Assembly: GCA_018195615.1 (NCBI GenBank) | Contig: JAGTPG010000002.1 | Location: 3,042,501 to 3,106,500 of the forward strand | Source: Streptomyces tuirus | GTDB lineage: Bacteria > Actinomycetota > Actinomycetes > Streptomycetales > Streptomycetaceae | Reading direction: 5' to 3' | DNA length: 64,000 bases | Part shown: positions 63,960-64,000 of the stretch, in pieces | Position numbering within the stretch: position 1 is the first letter of the stretch | Layout: every line of letters begins with the position of its first letter | The notes under the pieces: generated by a model | The model's input: only the letters and a program-made list of their open reading frames with translations | What the model was told of the DNA's origin: nothing | Database searches by the model: none | Program-made: the position numbers and the translations under genes

Positions 63960-64000
63960 GGCACGGGGTGCCGCCGGGCCGGTGGCAGGCCAGGCACAGG

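Noticed and set aside
1..64000. CRISPR array, rRNA genes, integrase or transposase genes
   Set aside because: No regularly spaced repeats, no rRNA-like segments and no complete mobile-element gene were seen anywhere in the window.

Overview
The window is very GC-rich DNA with GTG/TTG starts, GTGA/ATGA gene overlaps and Streptomyces-type genes throughout. Gene order (malonate genes with matB, an MreB-like mbl, a MEDS/STAS/ANTAR group, an ABC exporter pair, hrdA, dnaG, dgt, a CbiX-type chelatase and nasA) matches, from memory, the SCO242x-SCO247x part of the Streptomyces coelicolor chromosome. I read it as a core chromosomal segment of a Streptomyces.

Layout. 0-8.9 kb: a plus-strand, translationally coupled envelope-glycan cluster (methyltransferases, AftD-like arabinofuranosyltransferase, HxxxD acyltransferase, EamA-type transporter, Trm112-like protein, FkbM methyltransferase). 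8.9-12.9 kb: minus-strand accessory enzymes (haem-oxygenase-like diiron protein beside a membrane PLD-like protein, MFS exporter, ATP-grasp ligase). 13-14.1 kb: a MerR-PP2C fusion. 14.1-19.2 kb: a malonate uptake/activation locus (GntR repressor, MatC-like carrier, MatB, carboxyltransferase) with a palindromic operator pair. 19.2-26.7 kb: a four-gene predicted NTP-dependent conflict-type cassette (trypsin-co-occurring protein, trypsin-VMAP-C, MoxR ATPase, giant SAV_2336-type protein), followed by mbl. 27.9-31.8 kb: stress signalling (RsbA-like MEDS/HATPase, STAS, STAS-ANTAR, sigma-B-like promoter, YihY). 31.8-33.7 kb: a squalene/phytoene-synthase-like and a cis-prenyltransferase domain, possibly one fused protein. 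33.6-37.2 kb: two-component system and secreted hydrolase. 37.7-38.4 kb: VapBC. 38.5-41.2 kb: SWIM protein, three tRNA genes, YtxH-like protein. 41.3-46.6 kb: FGGY kinase and heterodimeric ABC exporter. 46.7-53.6 kb: hrdA, dnaG, ferredoxin-reductase-like flavoprotein, dgt, chelatase. 53.8-64 kb: SanA-like protein, tendamistat-like secreted protein, enoyl-CoA hydratase, a broken adenylation/oxidoreductase gene, nasA, gene remnants, M4 protease, GGCT-like protein, FMN reductase, secreted anchored protein.

Quality caveat: about 30 genes, including essential dnaG, are split by single-base frameshifts, mostly where a G or C run is one base short. These are most simply sequencing errors, so I annotate such genes as whole and state where the frame breaks. 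Some larger scars (56.65 kb, 59.8-60.1 kb) cannot be explained by one-base errors.
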